From contig MSDW01000001.1 of NCBI GenBank assembly GCA_001914405.1, forward strand, positions 248,001-312,000: DNA of 64,000 nucleotides, in the 5' to 3' direction. This DNA is from Candidatus Methanohalarchaeum thermophilum. Lineage in GTDB: Archaea > Halobacteriota > Methanonatronarchaeia > Methanonatronarchaeales > Methanonatronarchaeaceae. Positions within the stretch are counted from its first letter, which is position 1. Each line of letters starts with the position of its first letter. Made by a program: the position numbers and the translations under genes. Positions 18,966 to 28,963 of this stretch are shown one piece after another. The notes under the pieces were generated by a model. The model did not search any database. It was given only the letters and a program-made list of their open reading frames with translations, and was not told the DNA's origin.

Positions 18966-20302
18966 TTAACTTATTTGGTGAGAGTTCCTCTTTCTAGATC
19001 TCTGATTTGGGTGGGGGATGAATTGCTACAACAGTTATTATAAATGAGATAATGTTGCCTATGTAGGTAATGAAGATAGAAGCCATTACTACTAGGGGGG
19101 ACGGAGCTAGGTGGTTAGGAGAAAACTACATTAATTTCTCTAGGTTGGTTTGGGAAAGACTGGATGAAGAAGTAGAGAGATGGGGGCTGGAAAGAAAAGA
19201 CGATTGTTTGGGGGATATTGGAATTCACAGAAAGAAAGGAGGGATTATTGATTAAAGGATTAAGTAATGCCAATGGGTATATCTAGGGATAAACAACTGA
19301 TTTGTATTCAGCAACAAAATGGGCGATGGACATAATATATATAGAAAGACAAGCTCAGGGAAAAGTATACTTGTCTGTTGTTTTTGAGAAACGATGTGTT
19401 CAGGGTAGGGAAGCCGAAAGCACTAAGGAATTTGATTACTGGGTTAGGATACCTGTTTGTGGTGTTTGGGGTGGTTTTTGGGTTCCGATAAAACTGCATG
19501 AGCCGATAAAAGGAGAATATGAGGTGGAGGGTGGTAAGGTTGTTTGGAAGTTGTATGGTTTTTGGGTTAATATTTATTGGTTGGTTTTGATGTAGTTCTA
19601 CAAGCTCCGAAAAATGTCTTTGCTGTTGGTTTGGGTGACGGGGTTATGGTTGGTGGCCGTGTCCACAGCCAATAATGGGAACCCAAACCTATATGGCAGA
19701 GATGTTAGAGGGATTAGAAGACACTACGCCTACCTGAGAAGGAGATTACAGGAGATTTGAGAGCCAAAGGTAAAAGAAGTTGGAGACAAGGAGGGCAGAG
19801 TTGTTGTGGACACTTTGTATAAGATATCTAGGGGGATAGTTGTTAGGGTGGATGGGGGGATGTGTTGGTTGTTTGGGGCTGTTTTGAGGGTTTAGGTGGT
19901 GGAGGCACGGGTAAGGGAGCTGGGATGAATTGGGTAGCTAACACTATGCCCTACCACAAGCTAACTGTGATGATTGTTTATAAGGTTGAGGAGAGGGGAG
20001 TTAGAGTGGTTGGGGTGGGTGAGCGCCTTAGTTCAAAGACTTGTCATTGTTGTGGTAGTGAGGATACAGGTAGACTTTCTTTAAGGTAGGTTTGGTTGTA
20101 ATACTTGTGGCTTAGAGAGACTATAGTGCTGATTTGGATGGAGCTAAGAAAATCCTTTATAGGTTTCTCGCCTACTTGGTGGGGGATGGGGCCTCCGTGA
20201 ACAGGCTCATAATCAAGGTATCGGTAGCGAAGCAAGATTATGATACAGAACAAGTCCTTGGATGCCCTTTCCTAAGTCTCTGATTAGGGAGGAGTAGTTC
20301 AC
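18966..20302 (+). mobile_element. IS200/IS605-family element with tnpB only (inactive)
   Basis: About 1.34 kb. The left end begins TAACTTATTTGGTGAG with a hairpin and ATGAATTG; the right end has hairpin CCTAAGTCTCTGATTAGG followed by GAGTAGTTCAC. No tnpA is present. These ends match those of the class C, D and E noncoding elements, so this lineage is the likely source of their termini. Confidence 0.75.
19070..20283 (+). pseudogene. tnpB: TnpB pseudogene 1
   Basis: Pieces of the RNA-guided nuclease TnpB lie in several frames: an N-terminal part (from 19070 and 19302), a RuvC-I-like FAVGLGDGVMVGGRVHS, the zinc-finger segment ERLSSKTCHCCGS and, one frame over, FGCNTCGLERDYSADLDGAKKIL with the final catalytic Asp region. 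The C-terminal frame continues to a stop at 20283 inside the right terminal hairpin, as in intact elements. Multiple frameshifts and stops make it inactive. Confidence 0.8.
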
Positions 20303-20836
20303 GAGTACCAGTTAATGGTAAAATAGTGGAATAGGATCTGTAGACCCTTTCTCATACAGTGGATAACTATTGTATTGAATTCATCTTCATTTATGAAAGA
20401 GGTAGTTCACCAATCTCTGGGGATTTTAAATAGTGAGGTCATCATCCACCTTACTCACATTCTTTTGTGGGGAAGGGAGGTTATACCACTAGGAGAAAGT
20501 GCTAATTGTAAAATTTTAGGGCCACATAATAGGAGAAAGATCTTACATTTAAAAACCTGAAATTTCTACTTTTGTTTAACTATTTGTAAATTAATAATTA
20601 AAGCTATCTAAATTCAAACTAAAGAAAAAAAGGATTTAGAACAATAAATCCAGTTTAAATGCAGAAAAAAAATTATCACGTTAATTTAAAGCTAGGTATT
20701 ATAATTTAAAATGAAAAAATTGAATTGCTCTAGAATTACCTTATAGATTAGAGATAAAATTTAAGAATACTAGAACAGTTTATCTTAGAGGAAAAAAGAC
20801 AAAATGAATTTTTTTAAAATTTTAATCAGCATTTTA
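20303..20836. other. Intergenic region with a stray transposon right-end motif
   Basis: A GAGGTAGTTCAC sequence at 20399-20410 matches right ends of nearby elements, but no full element surrounds it. The rest is AT-rich and leads to the promoter of the first methyltransferase cassette. Confidence 0.4.
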
Positions 20837-20850
20837 GTTAGTTGCGTTAC
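20837..20850 (+). promoter_or_regulatory. Methyltransferase-cassette box 1 (GTTA-N6-TTAC)
   Basis: GTTAGTTGCGTTAC lies 46 bases before the corrinoid-protein ATG. Related boxes lie at nearly the same distance before the other three corrinoid genes. The half-sites are inverted (GTTA/TAAC in the best copies), as for a dimeric regulator. Confidence 0.55.
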
Positions 20851-20895
20851 CTTTATTAACGGTGATTAATTTAAGTTTAGTTGTGGTTGAATGTA

Positions 20896-21552
20896 ATGAG
20901 TGATGATTTGTTTGGTGAGTTGACGGATGCGGTGGTTGCTGGTGATAAGGATCGGTGTCGTGGTTTGGCTGAGCAGGCTTTGGATGAGGGTGTTGATCCG
21001 TATAGGGCGTTGATGGAGGGGTGTGCTGAGGGTATGAATATTATGAGTGACAGATACGATGAGGGGGAGGCTTATGTGCCGGATATTTTGTTGTCGGCTG
21101 AAGCTCTCTACGAAGCAATGGATGTGCTGAAACCGCATATTGATGTTGAGGATACAGGAGTATCAGGGAAGGTTTTGTTAGGAGTGGTGGAAGGTGATAT
21201 ACATGACATAGGAAAGAATGTCTTGAAATCGATTTTTGATGCTGCCGGCTTCGACGTCATAGATTTAGGAAGGGATGTAAGGCCTGAACAGTTCCAGGAA
21301 TCTATTGAAAAAGAAAAACCTGACATACTTGGACTATCAGCGCTAATGACTACTTCGATGACTGGTATGCCTAAGATAATAGAAAACTTACAGAAAGCTG
21401 GGTTGAGGGAAAGAGTAAAGGTGATGGTTGGTGGGGCTCCAATTTCAGAGGATTATGCGGAAAAGATAGGAGCTGATGGTTACGCACCAAACGCACCACA
21501 AGCCAAAAAAACAGCCGAAAAACTACTAAAACAAAAGAAAAAGGAGGCATAA
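20896..21552 (+). CDS. Methyltransferase corrinoid protein, copy 1
   Basis: A 218-residue MtaC/MtbC-type protein. Residues 1-85 form the helical cap domain and ~90-215 the B12-binding Rossmann domain with the cobalt-ligand motif D101-x-H103-x-x-G106 (GDIHDIGKNVLKS), LGLSALMTTSM and VMVGGAPIS. It carries the methyl group between a substrate methyltransferase and coenzyme M methyltransferase. Copies 2 (25.1 kb) and 3 (28.9 kb) are essentially identical except at the ends. ATG at 20896 is preferred to an in-frame TTG at 20881. The methyltransferase gene follows after 4 bases, with GGAGG in this gene's last codons. Confidence 0.92.
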   Translation: MSDDLFGELTDAVVAGDKDRCRGLAEQALDEGVDPYRALMEGCAEGMNIMSDRYDEGEAYVPDILLSAEALYEAMDVLKPHIDVEDTGVSGKVLLGVVEGDIHDIGKNVLKSIFDAAGFDVIDLGRDVRPEQFQESIEKEKPDILGLSALMTTSMTGMPKIIENLQKAGLRERVKVMVGGAPISEDYAEKIGADGYAPNAPQAKKTAEKLLKQKKKEA

Positions 21553-21556
21553 ACAA

Positions 21557-22621
21557 ATGAAAGACGAGATGACATCGATGGAGAGATGGAAGGCTCTATT
21601 GAATGGTGATCCGGTTGATAGAATACCCGTAGTCCCATTTGCTTCTGGTTTTGATGCTAGTGTAAATGGTTATGAAACAATGGGTGATTTTTTTGCTAAA
21701 CCGGAGGTACAGGTCAAGTGTCAGAAGAGATCTAGAGAAATGATCGGCTATGATGAGCCTCCTCATTTAATGCCTCCAGGTTATTGGGCTGAACAATGGG
21801 GATCTGAGGTGGAACTTCCATATAGAAAAGCTATGTCATCTCCATCGGTTACAGATCCTGTAGTTAAAACGGCGGAGGATTTAGAAGAACTGGAAATTCC
21901 AGATCCAAAGGAGACTATGCAGGATTTTCATAAAATGGTGGAACTAGCAATCGAAGATGATTTATATCCATTGGTTACTATCTGGGGAGGTTGTATCTCG
22001 GCTGTAGCTCCGCATATGGTCAGTATTGAACAATTCATGAAATGGTTGAGAACCGATCCAGGATTGTGTGAAATGGCTTTAGATAAATCAGCTGAGTTTA
22101 CTATAAGCGTTGCTGAATGGTTTGCTGAAGATTTTGGCACAGATACTTGGATACCATGGGATCCTCTTCCTACTGATGCAAATGTATTGATTTCTGCTGA
22201 TAACTTTGGTGAGTTAGTTGTTCCTCGGTTAAAGAAGGTGCACCAAAAGGTTCTAGATCTTGGTTTGCCTATGTGGTTTACTCACTGGTGCTCAGATCAT
22301 AATAAAAACATTGAGGCTGGCCATGTGGATAAGATTCCTCATGGTGATCCTGGAGTAATCTATTTTGGTCCTGAGGTTGATGTTGAGCGTTCTGTTGAGT
22401 TATTTGGGGATGAACATATTATTACTGGGAATGTTGATCCTCCATCGGTTCAAAACAAGTCATATGAAGAAGTGTTACAACTTTGCAAGGAGAATATCGA
22501 GAAGGGGAAAGATTCTCCAAGAGGATACACCTTAACATGTGGCTGTGGAGTTCCTCCAAGGGCTCCTCCAATAAATGTTTATGCATTTGTTAAAGCTTCT
22601 AGGAAATACGGTAAATACTGA
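21557..22621 (+). CDS. UROD-family corrinoid methyltransferase, copy 1
   Basis: A 354-residue protein of the uroporphyrinogen decarboxylase superfamily to which MtaA, MtbA, CmuA and VdmB belong. The zinc ligands fit H243-W-C245 (FTHWCSDH) and C328 (LTCGCGVPP). It should transfer a methyl group to or from the cognate corrinoid protein encoded just upstream. Whether it acts on a methylated substrate or on coenzyme M cannot be told from sequence. The N-terminal ~20 residues and last ~95 are nearly identical to copy 3, while residues ~215-250 match copy 2 at the DNA level. A T-rich terminator-like run follows the stop. Confidence 0.85.
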   Translation: MKDEMTSMERWKALLNGDPVDRIPVVPFASGFDASVNGYETMGDFFAKPEVQVKCQKRSREMIGYDEPPHLMPPGYWAEQWGSEVELPYRKAMSSPSVTDPVVKTAEDLEELEIPDPKETMQDFHKMVELAIEDDLYPLVTIWGGCISAVAPHMVSIEQFMKWLRTDPGLCEMALDKSAEFTISVAEWFAEDFGTDTWIPWDPLPTDANVLISADNFGELVVPRLKKVHQKVLDLGLPMWFTHWCSDHNKNIEAGHVDKIPHGDPGVIYFGPEVDVERSVELFGDEHIITGNVDPPSVQNKSYEEVLQLCKENIEKGKDSPRGYTLTCGCGVPPRAPPINVYAFVKASRKYGKY

Positions 22622-22622
22622 A

Positions 22623-22660
22623 ACAAAAAGTATAAAAACCTTTTTATTTTTTTAAACTTG
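22623..22660 (+). terminator. T-rich terminator after cassette 1
   Basis: ATAAAAACC followed by TTTTTATTTTTTT occurs immediately after the stop; the same sequence follows cassette 3 (30.69 kb) and a similar one cassette 2. Archaeal termination commonly uses such U-rich tracts. Confidence 0.55.
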
Positions 22661-22700
22661 CATATAAAAAAGTAATGGTCTTATATAGATTAGCAGAAAG

Positions 22701-24839
22701 GTGGTTTTGATTTCTAAAATAATTAGAACTGTCTGCCAATCCTGTCATTCAAACTGTGGGGTAAAAGTTCATATAAAAGATAATAAGGTAATGAAATTAG
22801 AAGGCGATTCTGAAAATCCCTTTAGCGAGGGATATATCTGTCCAAAGGGCAGAAACGCATATAAAGTCGTAAACCATCCAGATCGGATTAAGCATCCTCT
22901 TAAGAAAAAAGAAGATGGTGAATGGAAAAAAATTAGTTGGGAAATTGCATTTGATGAGATAGCTGAAAAGCTTACTAAAATAAAAAGAGAACAAGGTTCA
23001 GAGTCAATAGCAACACTTTGCGGTGCTGGTGGACCCAGACAAACTGCTTATATTCTGCCATTATTAGCAAGAGCTCTTGGAACACCAAATCATATAGCCT
23101 CTGCCTCCCATGTGTGCGCAGTCCCCTCGATACTTGGGGACAAATTTACAGTAGGTCAGGGCCTAAGAAAGGAAGCAAACCCGGATTTCATTAATTCTAA
23201 ATGTATAGTTATCTGGGGAGGAAATCCCACGTTTTCTCATCCTCCTCTAAGTAAAAAAGTTATCCAAGCAAAGAAAGAAAACAACGCCAAACTTATAATA
23301 ATTGATCCAAAGAAAACTCCGTTAGCACAACAGGCAGATTTCTGGTTAAAGATAAGACCAGGTACTGACGATGCCTTGGCTTTAGGTTGGTTAAATATTT
23401 TAATAAATAAAGGACTCTACGATAAAAAATTTGTTTATAATTACTGCCAAGGGTTCGAGGAATTAAAGAATAGAGTTAAAAAGTACACTCCAAGAAAAGT
23501 AGAAGAAATCACTGATATACCTGCAAAAAAAGTCCAAGATTCTGTTGAAGTATACGCATCTAATAATCCAGCAGCTCTATATCAAAGAAATGCTATAGAA
23601 CATCATACTAATTCTGTTCAAACTACTAGAGCAATTGCTTGTTTAATAGCTCTTACAGGAAATATTGATATAAAAGGGGGAAATCTATTTACATCCAGTC
23701 CCCAAGGGTTTATATCTAGAACTCAAATTCGCGGATTTAAGAAAGAAAAATTTAAATCAGGGATAGAAGAAAAAAAGATAGGAAATAATTTATTCCCTCT
23801 AATGTCCTTTGTATATGGGCCTAAAGCATTTAAAACTATGTTAAACGACGAACCTTATCCCTTAAATGCAGTTTATGTTGCGGGAGGAAATCCAGTTGTC
23901 AATTGCCAAGACAGTAAATTAACAACTAGAGCACTCAAAAATCTAGATCTCTTGGTTGTAACAGATTACTTTAAGACTCCTACTGTTGAATTAGCAGATT
24001 ATGCTCTTCCAGCGGCTACATGGCTTGAAAGAAATGAATGCTGTGAAGCTAACTATGGTAATTTTATTACAGCTAGACAAAAAGCAGTTGAACCAAGAGG
24101 AGAAGCATTACCTGATTTGGAGATACTAATTAGGTTAGTTAAAAAATTACCTTGGGCAGATAGAGAGTTTATCTCTTGGGAAAGTATGAAAGAATTTAAC
24201 GACTGGAGACTAAAGGATATGGGACTAAATTTCAAAGACCTAAAAAATGAAAAGTTCATTGTAAAAGAAAAAAAATACAAGAAATATCAAAAAAATGGAT
24301 TTAAGACCCCAACTGAGAAAGTTGAGTTATACTCCTCTACTCTTGAAGAATATGGATACGATCCGTTACCCAATTACAAGGAACCTCCAGAAAGCCCAAT
24401 TAGTACTCCTGAGCTTTTAGATGAGTATCCACTGATTTTAGTAACGGGAAACAATAATATGTTTTATTATCATTCCCAATTTCAACAAGTTGATGAACTA
24501 AGAAAAAATAGACCCTATCCAGTGGCGGAGCTCCATCCAAGTACAGCGAAGAAAAGAAATATTTTAAACGGAGATTGGATAAAGATAGAAACTCCAAGGA
24601 AAAAAAATGAATCAGTACTATTCAAAACAGAACTAACCGAAAAAGTTAAAAAAGGAACATTGATTACTGATCATGGTCGATGGTTCCCTAGAGATCCTCC
24701 TCCTGAAAGAGGAGCATTTAGATCTAATATAAATGTCATTACAACAATTAAACCTCCAAGAGATAAAATTATAGGGTCCCTGCCACTAAAGGGTAGTCTT
24801 TGTAAAATTAAAAAAATTGATAAAAAGAATAAAAAATAA
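22701..24839 (+). CDS. Molybdopterin oxidoreductase (DMSO-reductase family)
   Basis: A 712-residue catalytic subunit. C12-x2-C15-x3-C19...C47 is the N-terminal [4Fe-4S] site; SASHVCAVPS places a Cys (C139) as the probable Mo/W ligand; VIWGGNP, VAGGNPVVNC and PAATWLERNE are pterin-binding blocks. The Cys ligand and overall form fit polysulfide/thiosulfate reductase, formate dehydrogenase or nitrate-reductase-like relatives. There is no Tat signal, so it is probably cytoplasmic, and no Fe-S or membrane subunit is adjacent, so its electron partner lies elsewhere. Start is uncertain among GTG 22701 and TTG 22707. It lies between cassettes 1 and 2, probably with its own promoter (CATATAAAA upstream). 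Confidence 0.85.
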   Translation: MVLISKIIRTVCQSCHSNCGVKVHIKDNKVMKLEGDSENPFSEGYICPKGRNAYKVVNHPDRIKHPLKKKEDGEWKKISWEIAFDEIAEKLTKIKREQGSESIATLCGAGGPRQTAYILPLLARALGTPNHIASASHVCAVPSILGDKFTVGQGLRKEANPDFINSKCIVIWGGNPTFSHPPLSKKVIQAKKENNAKLIIIDPKKTPLAQQADFWLKIRPGTDDALALGWLNILINKGLYDKKFVYNYCQGFEELKNRVKKYTPRKVEEITDIPAKKVQDSVEVYASNNPAALYQRNAIEHHTNSVQTTRAIACLIALTGNIDIKGGNLFTSSPQGFISRTQIRGFKKEKFKSGIEEKKIGNNLFPLMSFVYGPKAFKTMLNDEPYPLNAVYVAGGNPVVNCQDSKLTTRALKNLDLLVVTDYFKTPTVELADYALPAATWLERNECCEANYGNFITARQKAVEPRGEALPDLEILIRLVKKLPWADREFISWESMKEFNDWRLKDMGLNFKDLKNEKFIVKEKKYKKYQKNGFKTPTEKVELYSSTLEEYGYDPLPNYKEPPESPISTPELLDEYPLILVTGNNNMFYYHSQFQQVDELRKNRPYPVAELHPSTAKKRNILNGDWIKIETPRKKNESVLFKTELTEKVKKGTLITDHGRWFPRDPPPERGAFRSNINVITTIKPPRDKIIGSLPLKGSLCKIKKIDKKNKK

Positions 24840-25073
24840 AAAGCGAATTGGTAGAACATTTTCACGAGTTATAAGAAAATAGATAGAAAGGGATAGAACA
24901 GTTTTATTATGACTAAGAGATTGGATTAGATTTTAATATTTTTTAAATAGGTATCAAGAAATATATTTAAGGTTTTTGATTTAATCAACATATAGCATCC
25001 CGAAGAGGGAGAAAGAGGGTTCTATTTTCTTTTTATTGAAATGAAAATTCGAATTTTCTATAGGTTTAGGTTT

Positions 25074-25087
25074 GTTAGGTGCATAAC
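25074..25087 (+). promoter_or_regulatory. Methyltransferase-cassette box 2 (GTTA-N6-TAAC)
   Basis: GTTAGGTGCATAAC, a perfect GTTA/TAAC inverted repeat, 43 bases before the corrinoid ATG. The surrounding ~70 bases are identical to those at box 3. Confidence 0.6.
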
Positions 25088-25129
25088 TTTATTAGTTTTG
25101 TTTTGTATAGAGTACTTTATGGTGTGAAT

Positions 25130-25789
25130 ATGGGAGAAGAGGATTTGTTTGGTGAGTTGACGGATGCGGTGGTTGCTGGTGATAAGGATCGGTGTCGTGG
25201 TTTGGCTGAGCAGGCTTTGGATGAGGGTGTTGATCCGTATAGGGCGTTGATGGAGGGGTGTGCTGAGGGTATGAATATTATGAGTGACAGATACGATGAG
25301 GGGGAGGCTTATGTGCCGGATATTTTGTTGTCGGCTGAAGCTCTCTACGAAGCAATGGATGTGCTGAAACCGCATATTGATGTTGAGGATACAGGAGTAT
25401 CAGGGAAGGTTTTGTTAGGAGTGGTGGAAGGTGATATACATGACATAGGAAAGAATGTCTTGAAATCGATTTTTGATGCTGCCGGCTTCGACGTCATAGA
25501 TTTAGGAAGGGATGTAAGGCCTGAACAGTTCCAGGAATCTATTGAAAAAGAAAAACCTGACATACTTGGACTATCAGCGCTAATGACTACTTCGATGACT
25601 GGTATGCCTAAGATAATAGAAAACTTACAGAAAGCTGGGTTGAGGGAAAGAGTAAAGGTGATGGTTGGTGGGGCTCCAATTTCAGAGGATTATGCGGAAA
25701 AGATAGGAGCTGATGGTTACGCACCAAACGCACCGAGGGCTAAGGAAATAGCTGAGAAACTTCTAAAACAGAAAAGAGAGGAGGATTAA
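25130..25789 (+). CDS. Methyltransferase corrinoid protein, copy 2
   Basis: Same protein as copy 1 apart from the first few residues (MGEEDLFGEL) and the last ~20, where it matches copy 3 exactly (APRAKEIAEKLLKQKREED). It carries the cobalt-ligand motif GDIHDIG. GGTG sits just upstream of the ATG at 25130. It is followed after 4 bases by its methyltransferase gene, with GGAGG in the last codons. Confidence 0.92.
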   Translation: MGEEDLFGELTDAVVAGDKDRCRGLAEQALDEGVDPYRALMEGCAEGMNIMSDRYDEGEAYVPDILLSAEALYEAMDVLKPHIDVEDTGVSGKVLLGVVEGDIHDIGKNVLKSIFDAAGFDVIDLGRDVRPEQFQESIEKEKPDILGLSALMTTSMTGMPKIIENLQKAGLRERVKVMVGGAPISEDYAEKIGADGYAPNAPRAKEIAEKLLKQKREED

Positions 25790-25793
25790 GCAG

Positions 25794-26864
25794 ATGAGTG
25801 GCGAAATGACATCGATGGAAAGATGGAAAAATTTATTAGAGGGAAATCCGATTGACAGGGTAGCTGCGGGTTTTGATATATTAGGTCATACAGCTATTGT
25901 AAATGGTTATGAAGCCTTAGGAGATTTTTATGCTAAGCCAAAGGTTTCGATAGGATCTCAGTTGAAGGCAAAGGAGATGTATGGCTATGATCAACCTCCT
26001 ATAGTGATTTCACCTGGATATGGTGCAGGAGAGTGGGGTTCGGAGGTTGAACTACCTTATAGAAAAGCTATGGGTGCTCCATCTGTAACTGAATCTGTTG
26101 TTCAAAACAAAAAGGATCTTGAAGAGTTAGAAGTTCCTGATCCTAGTAATGCTCCGTATAGTGATGAATTTTATAGGACTGTTGAACTTGCTATTGAAGA
26201 AGATTCTTATCCTCTTGTTACAGTTTGGGGTGGATGCGTTTCATCTACTGCTCCAATGATAGTAGACATGGAAACTTTCATGAAGTGGATGAGGACTGAC
26301 CCAGATCTATGTGAGATGGCTCTAGATAAATCAGCTGAATTTGCAATAAAAACTGCAGAATGGCTTGTTGATGAATTTGGTGCAGATAATTGGATACCTG
26401 TTGATTGGTTACCTACCGATGCAAATGTATTAATAGATAGTGATACCTTTGGTGAGTTAGTTGTTCCTCGGTTAAAGAAGGTGCACCAAAAGGTTCTAGA
26501 TCTTGGTTTGCCTATGTGGTTTACTCACTGGTGCTCAGATCATACCCAAAACATTGAAGCCGGTCATATTGATGAAATCCCTATGGGTGATCCTGGAGCT
26601 GTCTTTTTTGGGCCCGAAGTTACTATGGAAGAAATAGTTAACAGGTTTGGTGACAGTAATATAGTAATTGGTAATGTTGATCCACCTAGCTTTCAAAATA
26701 AGCCCCAAGAAGAAGTTCTTAAGCTTTTAAAGGATAATATAGAAAGAGGAAAAGATTCACCAAAAGGATTTATTGCCTCATGTGGCTGTGAACTTCCACC
26801 CAGGACTCCTCCAGTTAATACCTATGCTATAGTGAAAGCTGCAAGAGAATACGGGCAATACTAA
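25794..26864 (+). CDS. UROD-family corrinoid methyltransferase, copy 2
   Basis: A 356-residue paralogue of copies 1 and 3 with the same zinc-ligand motifs (FTHWCSDH and CGCELPP). Residues ~20-200, the part that shapes the barrel entrance, diverge from the other two (AAGFDILGHTAIVNGYEALG). Bases ~26450-26545 are identical to copy 1, while the 3' third diverges from both, showing a mosaic history. It is probably the substrate-specific methyltransferase of cassette 2. Confidence 0.85.
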   Translation: MSGEMTSMERWKNLLEGNPIDRVAAGFDILGHTAIVNGYEALGDFYAKPKVSIGSQLKAKEMYGYDQPPIVISPGYGAGEWGSEVELPYRKAMGAPSVTESVVQNKKDLEELEVPDPSNAPYSDEFYRTVELAIEEDSYPLVTVWGGCVSSTAPMIVDMETFMKWMRTDPDLCEMALDKSAEFAIKTAEWLVDEFGADNWIPVDWLPTDANVLIDSDTFGELVVPRLKKVHQKVLDLGLPMWFTHWCSDHTQNIEAGHIDEIPMGDPGAVFFGPEVTMEEIVNRFGDSNIVIGNVDPPSFQNKPQEEVLKLLKDNIERGKDSPKGFIASCGCELPPRTPPVNTYAIVKAAREYGQY

Positions 26865-27757
26865 AACAAAAAATTTTTATAAAAACTTTTTTTCTTTTTT
26901 TAAGGTTTTTTGTAATGTTAAAAAAGGGAATAAAGATATTTAATCAGGTTAAAAAATATTTAAGATAGTTTTCTAATTTAAAATTAATTACTTAAATTAT
27001 CTTGGCATTATGTTTAGCTAGGGCTATTTATTGATATTATTGTCGTGGGTGGCTCAGAAACACTGGAAACTGATTTTGGATTCGTAAGCCTTTAACTGTT
27101 AAAAATTTTTGAAATATCTACAGAAAAAGGATACCTACTATGTATTCTGTTAATAACTTTAAAAGAAGAAATCAACTTTGTAAAGATGATAGTAGTTTTA
27201 ATAGGTTATATTATGGTTGTAATGGAAGACAAGTTGGTTAAACAGAAACATTTCTATTAAAATCTAAGAAATTGAAGGTAAGGTAATCAGGTTAATTAAC
27301 TAATAGAAAGGATAAACAACGGCAAGTGTTATCCTTCGTTTTAGATTCGTTTTTAATTCTCAAAATTTTTATTTTATTTAATTACCTATGTATGTTAGTT
27401 GCGTAACTTTTTTAACGATGTTATAGATATTAGTGTGCATGTGGTATACACATGGGATTCGAGTATTTGCTTGAGGCTTTTATAGCCTCATTGATGGGGG
27501 TAACTTAATCCTATGCTAATTATATTAATTTGACGACTAAGTTTAAAGGACTTAAGGATCCAGAATATCGGTTTAATCGCATAATATTGTATTTTGTTAT
27601 TTTTTGGTTAGTTTTTGATGTATTTATGTGTTTTTTGGGTTTAATCTATATTTAAATATTGTTTTGGTGGTTGTTTTTAATTTTAATTTGGTTTTATTAG
27701 GTTAAAATCCGAAAACTTTTTATAAGGCCTTTTATTTAATAAGTCTTGGGATTGAAT
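26865..27757. other. Long leader region with an orphan cassette box
   Basis: It contains a terminator-like T run after 26864, then ~800 bases without a supported gene. At 27394 there is a cassette-type box with no corrinoid gene behind it; a 17-codon reading MGFEYLLEAFIASLMGVT starts at 27452. Two TATA-like tracts (TTTTTATAAGG and TTTTATTTAATAAG) immediately precede the transporter gene. Confidence 0.45.
27394..27407 (+). promoter_or_regulatory. Orphan cassette box (GTTA-N6-TAAC)
   Basis: GTTAGTTGCGTAAC, followed by TTTTTTAACG as at box 1. The nearest gene downstream is the YaaH-type transporter, 350 bases away. It may control that gene through a long leader or mark a lost cassette. Confidence 0.45.
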
Positions 27758-28291
27758 ATGGGTGATTCTAATATTGGGAATCCGGTTATTATAGCGCTTT
27801 CTTCTTTTGCCACTGCTCTCCTCGTTTTGGGGATTGTTGAGGCTACTGGGATGCATAAGTTTGCTCCAGCTCTACTTTTTGCAGTCTTTTGGGCTGGTGT
27901 AGCTCAGATACCTACAGCCTTGATTTCTGCAATTAGGGGTGATGTATATGTGGGCTCAGTTGTTGGAACCTTTGGTAACTGGTTGCTTGCATTCTTTTTG
28001 CTGCAGTTTGTAAGTGCAACTGGAGCAGTTCCAGTAGATCCTGCAGCTGTAGGGCTTTTCTCTCTGATTTTAGTACCTGCAATTTTGATATTATGGATTC
28101 CAGCTATAAAAGCAGGAGATACACCGTTTAATGCGGCTTTTGCTGTCTTGACTGTAATGATCCTATTTTTGTCTTCAGGAGAGATATTAGGCAATCCAAT
28201 GTTTATAAAGATAGCAGGAGTATTAGCACTCATTGCAGCGGCAATAATATACTATGTGATGTATGAAAACACAATGCATCTATGTACATGA
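27758..28291 (+). CDS. GPR1/FUN34/YaaH-family small-solute transporter
   Basis: A 177-residue protein with six hydrophobic helices; GNPVIIALSSFATALLVLG near the N-terminus and AVFWAGVAQIPTALISAIRG fit the acetate/succinate (SatP) family. Such channels move small organic molecules across the membrane. Located among methyltransferase cassettes, it might import acetate for carbon assimilation or a methylated substrate; the sequence does not decide. ATG at 27758 is chosen over TTG 27746. Confidence 0.75.
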   Translation: MGDSNIGNPVIIALSSFATALLVLGIVEATGMHKFAPALLFAVFWAGVAQIPTALISAIRGDVYVGSVVGTFGNWLLAFFLLQFVSATGAVPVDPAAVGLFSLILVPAILILWIPAIKAGDTPFNAAFAVLTVMILFLSSGEILGNPMFIKIAGVLALIAAAIIYYVMYENTMHLCT

Positions 28292-28907
28292 TATTTAAAA
28301 ATTCAATTGATTAATATACGAAACAATTTTTACTTTTTTATTTTTTATAAAATTGGTTTAAATTACCTTCACTGAAGTTTTAGGTCATTCTAAAGGTATC
28401 ATTGTTTTGATATCTATTTTACTATAAAATCGATCCATGCTATACTTATCTTATTGCAAAAATAAAGATTTAATGGATAAAATGTTAATCCAAATGAGAA
28501 AATATTCATTGAGGGTTTTAAGAAGGATGTTTTTATGATTAATTTAAACTTTATCTTTAAATAATTAAATTTATTTAGGTTTTTAGTAAAGAATTAACTA
28601 TTTTATAGTTTTTGAAATTAGTTTAACGATAATTTAAGCTAGCATCGAAAGAACACACTTTGGATACAGGATTAAACCTGTTTTTAGGTCTCAAATCCTC
28701 TTATTTTCTCCGTACTTATAAATTTTTCTTTTTTTAGTAAAAATAAGATTTTTTATTTCATTAAATTTTGACATCAATTAAGATCTATGTCTTTTAGAGT
28801 TTTATCTTAAATTTGTTCCTTAAGTTAAAATTTTTGGATGTTTGAAAAACAACTTTGAGTCTTTTAATTTCATTTAATTTTCATTTTTAGGCACCCTTTC
28901 TAGGTTT
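28292..28907. other. AT-rich intergenic region
   Basis: No gene, hairpin end or repeat seen; T-runs follow the transporter gene. Its last bases lead into cassette 3's promoter. Confidence 0.5.
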
Positions 28908-28921
28908 GTTAGGTGCATAAC
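28908..28921 (+). promoter_or_regulatory. Methyltransferase-cassette box 3 (GTTA-N6-TAAC)
   Basis: GTTAGGTGCATAAC, 43 bases before the corrinoid ATG, identical in sequence and spacing to box 2. Confidence 0.6.
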
Positions 28922-28963
28922 TTTATTAGTTTTGTTTTGTATAGAGTACTTTATGGTGTGAAT

